From QHWT01 sp963755695 (GTDB lineage Bacteria > Acidobacteriota > Vicinamibacteria > Vicinamibacterales > 2-12-FULL-66-21), in contig CAVWLB010000001.1 in NCBI GenBank assembly GCA_963755695.1, positions 992,001-1,056,000 on the forward strand: a stretch of DNA of 64,000 nt, given 5' to 3'. Positions 11,054 to 20,201 of the stretch are shown in pieces; within the stretch, counting starts at the first letter, position 1; each line of letters starts with the position of its first letter. The notes beneath the pieces are model-generated. The model was not told the origin of the DNA. It saw nothing but the letters and a program-made list of their open reading frames with translations, and did no database searches. Made by a program: the position numbers and the translations under genes.

Positions 11054-12856
11054 ATGGAACTGTTCCGGGGTCTCGTCGAACGCAACGAATGGAAGTTCTT
11101 TGCCGTTCTGCCGCGAGCCGACCGTTCGCTGGCCTGGGCGTGGTGGACGATTCTCGTCATCCGCGGCATCCTGCCCGCCGTGTTCGCCGTCGCCATGGGC
11201 GTACTCGTCGAGCGCGTGCAGCGCGGCGAGAGTCTCGCGTTTGCCCTGACCATCGTTGGCGTCATCTTCGTGCTGCTCCAGGTCCTCGGGCCGATTCACC
11301 AGTCGATCAGCGCGAACCTGGGCGATCGAACAGCCGCGTGGCTCTACGACCGGCTGACGGAGGCGTGCGTGCGGCCGTCCGGCATCGGCCATCTCGAGGA
11401 TCCTGCGCTCGCCAACGACCTGACCGTCGCGCGCGACTTCGATCTCGGAATGACTGGACCGCCGCTGTCGATCTCGATGGACTTCATTGCAAGCGGGCTG
11501 GTCGAGATGATCGCCGGTCTCGCGTGCGCGTTCGTGCTCGCGGCGTACGCCTGGTGGGCGGCGGTGGTTCTCGTCGGCGCCTGGCTCGCGACCCACTGGC
11601 TGCTCCGCGAGAGCGGCGTGTGGCGCGATCGCAACACCGAGGAGGTTCGCGCCGCGCAGCGTGACGCCGACTACGCCTATCGGCTCGCCGTCGATCCGCC
11701 GGCGAGCAAGGAGTTGCGACTGTTCGGCCTGGCCGGCTGGACCATCGAGCGGTTCGTCGTGCGCCGCACGCGTTTGCACGAGCTGCAGTATGCGGCGACC
11801 AGGTTGCGGGAGCGGCCGGTGGTGTGGAGCCTGCTGCTGGTGACCGCGGCAAACGTGCTGGTTTTCTGGTCACTGGCCGGCGCCGCGTTGAACGGCGGCA
11901 TCGGTCTCGGTGCAGTCGTGATCTACGCTCAGAGCGCCGTCGGCATTTCAATGATCGCGTTCGGGGGATTGAACTGGGCCCTCGACGGATCCGCCGCGCC
12001 GGTGGCGGCGGTGTTGCGCCTCGAGCCGGCCATGCGGACTTCAGGCTGGCTGGCCCCCGGGCCGCGCCGGGCAAACGGGCCGGCAGACGAGATCCGGTTT
12101 CGCGATCTGACGTTTGCCTATCCGCACGGCACGCCCGTCCTCGAGCACTTCGATCTCACGATTCCGGCCGGATCGTCGCTCGCGATCGTCGGTCAGAACG
12201 GCGCCGGGAAGACGACGCTCGCCAAGTTGCTGTGCCGCTTTTACGACCCGCAGTCGGGCGGCATCGAAGTGGACGGGGTCGACCTGCGCGAGATGGATCT
12301 CCTCTCGTGGCGCTCGCGAATCACCGCGGTGTTCCAGGATTTCATGCGTCTGGAATTGTCGCTGCGCGACAATGTCGCGCCGGCCGGGGCGCCCGACGAG
12401 GTCGTTCGCGCCGCGCTCGAGTCCGCGGGAGGTGCAAGCCTGGCGAGTCTGGACACGGTCCTCGCGCGTGGATATGAGGGCGGCACCGACCTCTCGGGCG
12501 GACAATGGCAGCGCGTCGCGCTCGCGCGCGCTCTGTGCGCGGTGACGCTCGGCGCCGGCGTGGTGCTGCTCGACGAACCCACCGCTCAACTGGACGTGCG
12601 CGGCGAAGCGGAGATTTTCGACCGCATCCTTGCCGCAACCCGGCAGTGCACCACCATCCTCATCTCGCATCGCTTTTCAACGGTGCGTCACGCCGACAGG
12701 ATCTGCGTCTTGGAACAGGGCCGGGTCATCGAGCTCGGGACGCACGAGGAGCTCATGGCGCAGGGGGGACGCTACCGCACGATGTTCGACCTGCAGGCAC
12801 AGCGGTTCACCGGCGGAGAGCAGGAAGAGGGAACGACGTATGACGTCCTCGCCTGA
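11054..12856 (+). CDS. ABC exporter half-transporter, second of three
   Basis: A 600-residue half-transporter starting MELFRGLVERNEWKFF. The membrane domain spans about residues 30-320 and the ATPase follows. Walker A is GQNGAGKTT, the Q loop FQDFMRL, signature LSGGQWQRVALAR, Walker B VVLLDEPTAQLD and the switch ISHRFSTVR. The start is set by GAGGG six bases before ATG 11054; ATG 11048 lies too close to that site. The gene overlaps the third exporter by 17 bases, so the two are probably translationally coupled and are the best candidates for a heterodimer. Confidence 0.9.
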   Translation: MELFRGLVERNEWKFFAVLPRADRSLAWAWWTILVIRGILPAVFAVAMGVLVERVQRGESLAFALTIVGVIFVLLQVLGPIHQSISANLGDRTAAWLYDRLTEACVRPSGIGHLEDPALANDLTVARDFDLGMTGPPLSISMDFIASGLVEMIAGLACAFVLAAYAWWAAVVLVGAWLATHWLLRESGVWRDRNTEEVRAAQRDADYAYRLAVDPPASKELRLFGLAGWTIERFVVRRTRLHELQYAATRLRERPVVWSLLLVTAANVLVFWSLAGAALNGGIGLGAVVIYAQSAVGISMIAFGGLNWALDGSAAPVAAVLRLEPAMRTSGWLAPGPRRANGPADEIRFRDLTFAYPHGTPVLEHFDLTIPAGSSLAIVGQNGAGKTTLAKLLCRFYDPQSGGIEVDGVDLREMDLLSWRSRITAVFQDFMRLELSLRDNVAPAGAPDEVVRAALESAGGASLASLDTVLARGYEGGTDLSGGQWQRVALARALCAVTLGAGVVLLDEPTAQLDVRGEAEIFDRILAATRQCTTILISHRFSTVRHADRICVLEQGRVIELGTHEELMAQGGRYRTMFDLQAQRFTGGEQEEGTTYDVLA

Positions 12857-14645
12857 CGGCGCGATCGCTCCGCTGCCGCCGGCACTCTCGTCGATGTGGC
12901 GGCTGTGCAAGCTCGGATACCGCCAGGAACCACGGCTGATGGTCGCGGCGTTCGTATTGTCACAGCTGGCCGCGCTGCCCGACGCGCTGCTCGCGCTCTG
13001 GCTGATGTTGCTCGGCAACGGTCTTCTCCAGCACCGGCCGGCGATGCTACGCGCGGCAGCCATTGGCCTGGGCGTCTCAGCGATGCTGACGTGGTTTCTC
13101 CGAACCGCTGGGACCCGAGTGCAGCGCCGCTTCCGCGACAAGGTGACGATTGCGCTCGAATCGCACGTCGCCCGGCTGCAGGCGTCGGTCGCGACCATCG
13201 CCCACCAGGAGCGTCCCGAAGTGCTCGATCGCCTGGCGATGCTTCGGAATCAGGTCTTCGTGCTCGACCACATGTACATGTCGGTCTTTTCCACGCTTGG
13301 CTGGATCCTGCGGCTCGTCGTCACGATTGCGTTGCTCGCGTCGATTCACCCCGCGTTGATGCTGCTCATCGTCTTTGCGCTGCCTACCGTGTTCACCTCG
13401 TCGTGGCGTCCGGCAGTCGAGCGTGCGGCGCAGGAGAGCGGTGCCCAGCCCAGTCGCCTCGCGCGTCACCTGTTCACGATCGCCACGACAGCGGCGCCGG
13501 GGAAGGACGTGCGGGTGACCGGGATTGGCAATCGGCTCATCGACGATCGCCGCCGATCGTGGGAGCAATGGTATGCGCTCGTGTCGACGGCACGAATCGG
13601 ATCCGCTATCTGGTACACCCTCGCCTGGACGGTATTCGGCCTCGCCTTCGTGGGCGCCATCGTGTTCGTGTCAGCCGGCATCCGCGCGACTCCAGGCAGC
13701 GTGTTGCTCGTGCTCGCGGCCGGCTCGCGGCTGTCGATGTACATCAGCGCGACGGTTGGCGAAGTCGGTTTCCTTCGCGGGTTCTGGATGGATGGTTCTC
13801 GGCGTCTGGCGTGGCTCGAGGACTATGCGGCGTCGTTCGTGGCCTCCGCCGATCTGCCGGTGCCCACGCGTCTGACGGAAGGCATTCGTCTGGACCACGT
13901 CTCCTTTGCCTATCCTGGCACCTCGCGCGTGGTGCTCGACGACCTTTCGTTGCTGCTGCCTGCAGGTGCCGTCGTCGCCATCGTGGGGGAAAACGGTGCA
14001 GGGAAGACGACGCTGGTCAAGCTGCTCGCAAAGATGTACGAACCCACGTCCGGTCGCATTCTCGTGGACGACACGCCGCTTGCACGGATGCCAGCGGACC
14101 AGTGGCGCGAACGTCTCGCCGGCGCGTTTCAGGATTTCTTCCGGTTCGAGTTTCGTGCGCACCAGACCGTCGGTCTCGGTGATGTGCCGCGGCTGGCCGA
14201 TCGCGCCGCGGTCGTGACTGCCGTCACCCGGGCAGGTGCGAACGACGTCATCGATCGTCTGCCGTCCGGGTTCGACACCCAGCTCGGTCCGACCTGGCCC
14301 GAAGGGGTCGACGTGTCGTTTGGACAATGGCAGAAGCTGGCGCTCGGCCGCGGCTTCATGCGCGATCAACCGCTGTTACTGGTGCTCGACGAGCCGACCG
14401 CGGCGCTCGACGCGGAAACGGAGCATGCGCTGTTCGAACGGTATGCTGCCGCTGTTCGAGGGCCCGATGCCTCCGGACGCATCACGATCCTGGTGTCGCA
14501 TCGCTTCTCGACAGTACGCATGGCCGACCTGATCGTCGTTCTGGACGGCACGCGCCTGGTCGAAGTCGGCACACACGACGAGCTCATCGCTAGGGGCGGT
14601 CAATACGCGGAGCTCTTCGGCATCCAGGCCGCCGCCTACCGTTGA
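12840..14645 (+). CDS. ABC exporter half-transporter with altered signature motif, third of three
   Basis: A 601-residue half-transporter starting MTSSPDGAIAPLPPALSSMW, preceded by GAAGAGGGA, and overlapping the previous gene by 17 bases. Walker A is GENGAGKTT, Walker B LLVLDEPTAALD and the switch VSHRFSTVR, all intact. The ABC signature reads VSFGQWQKLALG in place of LSGGQ: the first Gly is replaced by Phe. In heterodimeric exporters one altered composite site is common, so this subunit probably pairs with the LSGGQ subunit encoded just upstream. The substrate is unknown. Confidence 0.9.
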   Translation: MTSSPDGAIAPLPPALSSMWRLCKLGYRQEPRLMVAAFVLSQLAALPDALLALWLMLLGNGLLQHRPAMLRAAAIGLGVSAMLTWFLRTAGTRVQRRFRDKVTIALESHVARLQASVATIAHQERPEVLDRLAMLRNQVFVLDHMYMSVFSTLGWILRLVVTIALLASIHPALMLLIVFALPTVFTSSWRPAVERAAQESGAQPSRLARHLFTIATTAAPGKDVRVTGIGNRLIDDRRRSWEQWYALVSTARIGSAIWYTLAWTVFGLAFVGAIVFVSAGIRATPGSVLLVLAAGSRLSMYISATVGEVGFLRGFWMDGSRRLAWLEDYAASFVASADLPVPTRLTEGIRLDHVSFAYPGTSRVVLDDLSLLLPAGAVVAIVGENGAGKTTLVKLLAKMYEPTSGRILVDDTPLARMPADQWRERLAGAFQDFFRFEFRAHQTVGLGDVPRLADRAAVVTAVTRAGANDVIDRLPSGFDTQLGPTWPEGVDVSFGQWQKLALGRGFMRDQPLLLVLDEPTAALDAETEHALFERYAAAVRGPDASGRITILVSHRFSTVRMADLIVVLDGTRLVEVGTHDELIARGGQYAELFGIQAAAYR

Positions 14646-14749
14646 CGACTCCGCTCGCCTCTACCTCGAGTATTCAGCTTGAAGAGAATGGAAGCGTCTG
14701 ATGCGCCTGCTGGATGAACACCGGGGCTTCACGTTCAATAGGAGATAGT

Positions 14750-15610
14750 GTGTCGTTTCCCGACTGGATCGAGCCGATGGCCGCGACGCTGACGCAGGAC
14801 CGCTTCACCGGCCCCGAGTGGATCTTCGAACGGAAGTTCGATGGGATTCGCATGATCGCCTACAAGAGCGATCGCGACGTGCGGCTGCTCTCACGCAACC
14901 GCCTGCCCCAGCACTCGCCGGCGATCGCGGAGGCGATTGCCAACCTGCCGGTGCACGACCTCGTGCTCGACGGTGAAGTCACCTGGCCGGGATCGCGGGT
15001 TGCGTACCACGTGTTCGACATCATGTGGTTCGATGAGCGCGACGTGACCAGGCTTCCGCTCGAGGAACGCCGCGCGCTGCTCGACCGACTGCCGTTGCGA
15101 CCGCCGCTTCATCGGGTGGCGATGCTCGATGACGAGCAGCCGTGGGAGCGTGCCCGGCGTGAAGGGTGGGAGGGAGTCATCGCGAAGCGCCGAGGCTCGG
15201 TGTACGAGCACCGGCGGTCGCCGCACTGGCTCAAGATGAAGTGCGAAGAGTCGCAGGAGCTCGTCGTCGGCGGCTTCACCGACCCGCAAGGAGGGCGAGT
15301 CGGACTGGGCGCCCTGCTCGTTGGTCACTTCGAAGGGGACCACCTTGTGTTCGCTGGGAAGATCGGCACCGGCTTCGATACGAAGCTGTTGCTGGAGCTT
15401 CGCGCGCGGCTCGACGCGATCGAGATTCCGAGTCCGCCGTTTACCAAAGGCACAGGCCTTCCGCGGTTGCGCGCGCATTGGGTCCGTCCCGAGATTGTCG
15501 TGCAGGTCGGGTTCATCGAGTGGACGGTCCACGGCAAGCTGCGCCACCCGCGGCTGCTCGGTGTTCGGACGGACAAGTCACCGCGGGATGCGGTCAGGGA
15601 AACGACGTGA
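14750..15610 (+). CDS. ATP-dependent DNA ligase (LigD-type ligase module)
   Basis: A 286-residue stand-alone ligase. The adenylation motif ERKFDGIRMI places the nucleotide-accepting lysine at residue 29. Further nucleotidyltransferase motifs are LVLDGEVTW, YHVFDIMWF, WEGVIAKRR and WLKMKCEE, followed by an OB domain (ELVVGGFTDPQGGRVGLGAL; VQVGFIEWT). It lacks the 3-prime phosphoesterase and polymerase modules of full LigD. The start is GTG 14750 with AGGAG five bases upstream; an ATG at 14714 in the same frame has less support. Its stop overlaps the start of the polymerase gene (GTGA). Role: sealing of double-strand breaks in bacterial end joining, by family. Confidence 0.9.
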   Translation: MSFPDWIEPMAATLTQDRFTGPEWIFERKFDGIRMIAYKSDRDVRLLSRNRLPQHSPAIAEAIANLPVHDLVLDGEVTWPGSRVAYHVFDIMWFDERDVTRLPLEERRALLDRLPLRPPLHRVAMLDDEQPWERARREGWEGVIAKRRGSVYEHRRSPHWLKMKCEESQELVVGGFTDPQGGRVGLGALLVGHFEGDHLVFAGKIGTGFDTKLLLELRARLDAIEIPSPPFTKGTGLPRLRAHWVRPEIVVQVGFIEWTVHGKLRHPRLLGVRTDKSPRDAVRETT

Positions 15611-16488
15611 TTACGCATCCCGAGAAGGTGCTGTTTCCGCAGGATGGCATCACGAAAGGGGAGCTCGCGGCCTACTACGAGATGATCGCCCCGGTCATGG
15701 TGCCGCACATGCGGGGCCGTCCCGTTTCGATGGAACGTTATCCGTCCGGTATCGGGAAGAAGGGGTTCTTTCACAAGGACGTCTCGAAGGGATTTCCCGC
15801 GTGGCTGGAGCGAGTCGAGGTGCCGAAGAAGGACGGCACGGTCCACCATCCACTCGTCACCGACACGCGGTCACTGCTCTGGCTGGCGAACCAGAACTGC
15901 ATCACGCCGCACGTCTGGACGTCACGTGCGCCGGATCTCATGCACCCGGATATCTGTGTCTTCGATCTCGATCCGTCCAAAGACGACGACTACGACACGG
16001 TTCGCGCCGCCGCAATCGGCTTGCGCGATCTGCTCGCGGAGCTTGGCCTGCCAAGCTGGGTGAAGACGACCGGCTCGAAGGGATTTCACATCGTCGTTCC
16101 GCTCGACGGGAAGACGCCGATGGGCGAGGCGGCGAGATTCGCGAACGCCGTCGGCACGCTGCTGGTCAGGCGTGATCCGGCGCACCTGACGCAGGAGTTC
16201 CACAAGGTCGACCGCGGCGGCCGCATTCTCGTCGACACGGGACGTAACGGCTACAGCGCCACCTTCGCCGCGGCATACGCCGTCCGCGCGAAGCGGGGTG
16301 CGCCGGTGTCGGCGCCATGCACCTGGGAGGAGATCGAGCGGGGCACGGTGAATCCGCGCACGTTCACCTTGCGCAACATGGCGGCCCGCATGGAAGACGT
16401 GGGCGATGTCTGGTCCGGCATGCTCCGTCGCAAGCGGTCATTGACCCGAGCGATTGAGAAATTGCGCCGGAAACAGGCCGCGTCATAG
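15607..16488 (+). CDS. LigD-type polymerase/primase module of end-joining repair
   Basis: A 293-residue protein matching the LigD polymerase (archaeo-eukaryotic primase fold) module: HPEKVLFPQDGITKGELAAY at the start, then PVSMERYPSG, FFHKDV, and the metal-binding motif CVFDLDPSKDDD near residues 117-128, with GSKGFHIVVPLDGK and a C-terminal RTFTLRNMAARM. The GTG start overlaps the ligase stop by four bases (GTGA), so the two proteins are coupled and probably act together as a split LigD. No ku gene lies in the window. Family activity is gap filling and terminal addition at double-strand breaks. Confidence 0.9.
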   Translation: MITHPEKVLFPQDGITKGELAAYYEMIAPVMVPHMRGRPVSMERYPSGIGKKGFFHKDVSKGFPAWLERVEVPKKDGTVHHPLVTDTRSLLWLANQNCITPHVWTSRAPDLMHPDICVFDLDPSKDDDYDTVRAAAIGLRDLLAELGLPSWVKTTGSKGFHIVVPLDGKTPMGEAARFANAVGTLLVRRDPAHLTQEFHKVDRGGRILVDTGRNGYSATFAAAYAVRAKRGAPVSAPCTWEEIERGTVNPRTFTLRNMAARMEDVGDVWSGMLRRKRSLTRAIEKLRRKQAAS

Positions 16489-16523
16489 CCGACCTCAATC
16501 TCGCCGCCGGGTCATCGGCCATA

Positions 16524-16558
16524 TATAATCCACTTGTACAACTAAATGGTACCGGAGG
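16524..16558 (+). promoter_or_regulatory. Likely promoter -10 box, palindrome and ribosome site of the lipoprotein hydrolase
   Basis: TATAAT at 16524-16529 matches the -10 consensus perfectly in an unusually AT-rich patch, although no good -35 box is visible 16-18 bases upstream. The perfect palindrome TTGTACAA (16534-16541) lies near the expected transcription start and could be an operator half. GGAGG at 16554-16558 is five bases before the chosen ATG. Confidence 0.45.
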
Positions 16559-16563
16559 CTCTC

Positions 16564-17424
16564 ATGAGAAGGGGTCTCGGCCTGTGCCTGGCGGGTGTGA
16601 TGTGTCTCTCGGTGGTCGGGTGTGGATCAAGTGTGGAGGCGGGACGGACGACCGCCAGTACGCACTCCGCGACATTTCAGAATGGCGAGGTGCGCCTCGC
16701 CTACACGCTCGACCTCCCGCCAGGGGCCGGCCCGTTTCCGGCCATCGTCGCCGGCCACGGCTCCGGCCGGACGCGGCGCCAGGATCTGGCGAGATTCGCC
16801 GCAGAATGGACGCGCATGGGATTCGCCGTGCTGCGTTTCGACAAGCGCGGTGTGGGGGAGTCGACCGGGACGTATGTGTTCGTCGGGACCGGCGACAGCC
16901 CGCGGGTCTTTCCGGAACTGGCGAGCGACATCGTCGCCGCCGCGCGATTTCTACGAACCCGGCGCGAGATCGATCCACGTCGAGTTGGGCTTGCGGGGTG
17001 GAGTCAGGCGGGCTGGATACTACCGCACGCCGCGCGATCGTTGGGCGACGCCGCGTTTCTCGTGCTCTTCTCCGCTCCGGTCTGCAGCGTCGGACAGGAG
17101 ATGTACTACAGCGATCTCGCCGAGAACACGACGCGTCCGCTGCCGGAGGTCGACGCGCTGATGCCGGGGTTCCACGGCCCCGCCGGTTACGATCCATTGC
17201 CGACGCTACGCGAGTTGCATACTCCCGCGTTATGGCTTCTGGGCCTGGGAGATCGCAGCATCCCAATCGAGACGACGCTGACCAATTTGAAGGCGCTCAC
17301 CGCTGCGGGCAAGCCGTTCGAGTGGCGAACTTATGACGGCCTGGACCACGACCTGTCGCCGCGGGTCTGGCAGGATGTCGAACCCTGGGTAGCTCGCTAT
17401 GCATCCCGACCGCGGCGAGAGTAA
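16564..17424 (+). CDS. Lipoprotein alpha/beta hydrolase
   Basis: A 286-residue alpha/beta hydrolase with a lipoprotein signal: MRRGLGLCLAGVMCLSVVGC, lipobox VVGC with Cys20. Motifs are GHGSGRTRRQ (oxyanion side), the nucleophile elbow GWSQAG, and GLDHDLS for the C-terminal His. ATG 16564 is preceded at five bases by GGAGG; an in-frame ATG at 16546 would spoil the signal peptide. Similar proteins hydrolyse acyl esters, but the substrate is not readable. It ends convergent with an ADOP permease across an 8-base repeat array. Confidence 0.85.
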   Translation: MRRGLGLCLAGVMCLSVVGCGSSVEAGRTTASTHSATFQNGEVRLAYTLDLPPGAGPFPAIVAGHGSGRTRRQDLARFAAEWTRMGFAVLRFDKRGVGESTGTYVFVGTGDSPRVFPELASDIVAAARFLRTRREIDPRRVGLAGWSQAGWILPHAARSLGDAAFLVLFSAPVCSVGQEMYYSDLAENTTRPLPEVDALMPGFHGPAGYDPLPTLRELHTPALWLLGLGDRSIPIETTLTNLKALTAAGKPFEWRTYDGLDHDLSPRVWQDVEPWVARYASRPRRE

Positions 17425-17454
17425 CACTGAGCCCAAGATGCGGAGGAGGGCGGA

Positions 17455-17534
17455 GAGAACCTGAGAACCTGAGAACCCGAGAACCTGAGAACCCGAGAAC
17501 CTGAGAACCTGAGAACCTGAGAACCCGCGAACCC
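17455..17534. repeat. Ten tandem copies of an 8-nt unit GAGAACCY, abutting a stop codon
   Basis: Exactly ten 8-base units: GAGAACCT or GAGAACCC nine times, the last being GCGAACCC. The array ends at the base before the stop codon of the minus-strand ADOP gene and begins 30 bases after the stop of the plus-strand hydrolase. The same unit, in inverted layout, fills the gap at 45279-45420. Not CRISPR-like: there are no spacers. Confidence 0.95.
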
Positions 17535-20195
17535 CTATCCTGCCGCCTGCAACGCGCGTGTCGGGTCCAGATTGGCGGCGCGGCGCGCCGGCACCATCGC
17601 GGCGACCAGCGCCACGAGCACGAGCGTGGCGGCGACCAACGCAAACGTCATCGGATCGGTCGCGCGCACGTTGACGAGTTGGGTCGCGATCAGGCGCGTG
17701 GCAAAGAACGCCCCGCCGGTGCCGAGAACGACCCCGGCGAGGACCGGGATCGCCGCCTGCCGAATCATCAGCCGCAGGACGCTGGCGCGGGATGCGCCGA
17801 GCGCCATCCGAATACCGATTTCCGCCGTGCGCTGGCTTGCGAAATACCCAATCACTCCATAAATGCCAACCGCCGCGAGCAGCAGCCCAACGCCGCCAAG
17901 TATTGCGAGCAGCATGGTGTTGAAGCGTGCCGTCTCCAGCGTCGCCGCCATTCGTGCCTGCATCGACTGCACACTGAACAAGGGAACGCCGGAATCGAAT
18001 CCGGCGATCGCCTGCCGACTCGCGGGGCCGAGCGTCGCGGGATCGCGATCGGTTCGCGCGACGACGAAGAGCGTGTTGTTCGTCCACGTCCATGCCATTT
18101 CTTCGAGTTGCGCGAGCGGCTGGTAGAACTCGGCATCGACCGGTGCACCCGGTCCCCTGGCGTGGACGTCCGCCGCGACACCAACCACGACCTTTGCGTT
18201 CTTCCCGGATGATCCGTTGATGCGCCGGCCGATCGGATCCTGGTTCGGCCACAGCCGGCGGGCGAGCGTCTGATTCACGACCATGACGAGCGGCGCCCCC
18301 TCTCGATCCGAAGGGAGGAAGCCACGCCCCTTGACGATTGGCACGCTCATCGCCTGGAAGTAGCCGGGCGACACGAACCGGGCCATGCTTTGCCGCGCGT
18401 TCTTGAGTTCAGGCGCTTCGCCCTCGGGTATGAGGCCGTTCGAGAAAGTACCGACTCCGGGAACCGTCGACGCCACCGCCGCGGCCCTGACCCCCGGCAG
18501 CGCGGCGATCGCTTCTTCGATCGACTGCGTCGCGTGCAGGAGCGCCGTGCGATCGGAGTACTTCACGGCAGGCAGGGAGAATCGCCCGGAGAAGACGCCG
18601 GCGGGATCGAACCCCGGGGAGATGCGCTGGACTTCCAGCGCGCTGCGAATCAACAGGCCGGCGCCGACCAGCAACACCAGCGCGAGCGCGACTTCGGTTG
18701 TCATCAGCGTCGAGCGAACCAGGTCGCGGGCGCCGCGCGCACCTGCGCCGCGGGTGGCTTCCTTCAACGTGCTGTTGATGTCGGTGCGCGAGGCGCGCCA
18801 CGCCGGCACCAGTCCGAAGGCGATGCTGGCGGCAATCGCGAGCAGCACGGCGAATCCGAGCGCGACGGTGTCGATGCGCGCCTGCTCGAGGCGCGGAACA
18901 CCCTCGGGCCCGTAGGCGACGAGGAGCGCAATGCCGCCGCGCGCGAGCGCCACGCCGGCCGCCGCCGACACCATGCCAAGCACGAGGCTTTCGGTGAAGA
19001 GCTGACGGACGAGACGGCCCTGACCCGCGCCGAGCGCACTGCGGACGGCGAGCTCTCGCGCGCGGGCCGCGGCGCGTGCGAGCAGCAGGTTCGACACGTT
19101 GCCGCAGGCGATGAGCAGCACGAATCCCACCGCGCCCAGCAGGATCAGCAGCCGCTGCCGGTAATCGCCGACGAAAATCTCCATCATCGGTGTGGCGCTC
19201 AATTGCCGGTCTTCGTTGTCCAGCGGGAATCGCGCGCGCAGATGCTGCGCGATGGTGTCGAGTTGCTGCGACGCCTGCTGCATCGACACCCCCTGGCGCA
19301 GACGTCCGTAGACATCGAGAAAGTGTTCGTCGTGCATCGCCTTGCGTTCCGGCGTGAACGCAATCGGGAGCCACAGCGCTTCGGCGTCCGCGGTGAAATC
19401 AAAGGACGCCGGCATCACGCCAATGATCGTGTAAGGGCGGGCATCGAGCGTGATCTGGCGTCCGAGGATGTCACCGTCCCCGCCGAATTGCCGCGTCCAG
19501 AAGCGATGGCTGAGCACCACGACCTGATCGTTACCCGGTGAGTCCTCTTCGGCGCTGAACACCCGCCCGATCATCGGCTTGCTGCCGAAGACATCGAAGA
19601 ACCCTGCGGTGGCGCGCACGCCGATGACACGCTCGGCCCCTTCGTTGCGGGCCAGCGTCATGCTTGCCCGGGTCGAGGCGCTGACGGCCTGAAACGCAGT
19701 CTGCTCTGCCGCCATGTCGACGAAGTTGCCGGCTGACATATCGCCGCGGCCCAGGTCGCGCCACACCTCGTTGATGACGAGCACCCGCTCGGGATCGGAA
19801 ATCGGCAGCGGCCGGAGCACGACGGCATTCACGGCGCTGAAGATCGCGGTGGTCGCGCCAATGCCCAGTGCGAGCGTGGCCACCGCGACGATGGTGAATG
19901 CCGGCGTGGCGAGCATCTGACGGATCGAAAACGCGGCGTCCTGCCGCAACTCGGAGAGGTACTGAATCGCGCGCATCCGTTGCTCCCGTTGATGTCCGAT
20001 CGCCCGGCACTCGCGGCGTGCGCGCCGCAGGTCGCCGAATTTCTCCACCGCCACGCGCCGTGCCTCGGGCGCCGTCATGCCCCGCGCCATCAGTTCGCGC
20101 TCGCGCATCGCGAGATGGAACTCGAGCTCCGCGTCGACTTCCTGGTCTACGCTTGGGCGCCCGAGGCGCAGGGGAAAGCGGGTACGAAAATCCAC
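17535..20195 (-). CDS. MacB/FtsX-type ADOP permease with N-terminal PadR-associated domain
   Basis: An 886-residue permease. Residues 1-75 form the extra helical domain found in PadR-paired ADOP proteins (EVDAELEFHLAMRERELMA; APEARRVAVEKFGD). The membrane/periplasmic core follows: VATLALGIGATTAIFSAVN, a MacB_PCD domain, a first FtsX core VLLIACGNVSNLLLARAAAR, a second periplasmic domain, and a C-terminal FtsX core GVIGYFASQRTAEIGIRMAL ending DPTRALQAAG. A PadR regulator gene lies six bases upstream, so the two form an operon under the operator at 20540-20572. The export substrate is unknown. Confidence 0.92.
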   Translation of the reverse strand: MDFRTRFPLRLGRPSVDQEVDAELEFHLAMRERELMARGMTAPEARRVAVEKFGDLRRARRECRAIGHQREQRMRAIQYLSELRQDAAFSIRQMLATPAFTIVAVATLALGIGATTAIFSAVNAVVLRPLPISDPERVLVINEVWRDLGRGDMSAGNFVDMAAEQTAFQAVSASTRASMTLARNEGAERVIGVRATAGFFDVFGSKPMIGRVFSAEEDSPGNDQVVVLSHRFWTRQFGGDGDILGRQITLDARPYTIIGVMPASFDFTADAEALWLPIAFTPERKAMHDEHFLDVYGRLRQGVSMQQASQQLDTIAQHLRARFPLDNEDRQLSATPMMEIFVGDYRQRLLILLGAVGFVLLIACGNVSNLLLARAAARARELAVRSALGAGQGRLVRQLFTESLVLGMVSAAAGVALARGGIALLVAYGPEGVPRLEQARIDTVALGFAVLLAIAASIAFGLVPAWRASRTDINSTLKEATRGAGARGARDLVRSTLMTTEVALALVLLVGAGLLIRSALEVQRISPGFDPAGVFSGRFSLPAVKYSDRTALLHATQSIEEAIAALPGVRAAAVASTVPGVGTFSNGLIPEGEAPELKNARQSMARFVSPGYFQAMSVPIVKGRGFLPSDREGAPLVMVVNQTLARRLWPNQDPIGRRINGSSGKNAKVVVGVAADVHARGPGAPVDAEFYQPLAQLEEMAWTWTNNTLFVVARTDRDPATLGPASRQAIAGFDSGVPLFSVQSMQARMAATLETARFNTMLLAILGGVGLLLAAVGIYGVIGYFASQRTAEIGIRMALGASRASVLRLMIRQAAIPVLAGVVLGTGGAFFATRLIATQLVNVRATDPMTFALVAATLVLVALVAAMVPARRAANLDPTRALQAAG

Positions 20196-20201
20196 TGACC
20201 T

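Noticed and set aside
17455..17534. CRISPR array
   Set aside because: The units are contiguous 8-mers without spacers and no cas gene is nearby; the same holds for the arrays at 25.8, 45.3 and 60.1 kb.
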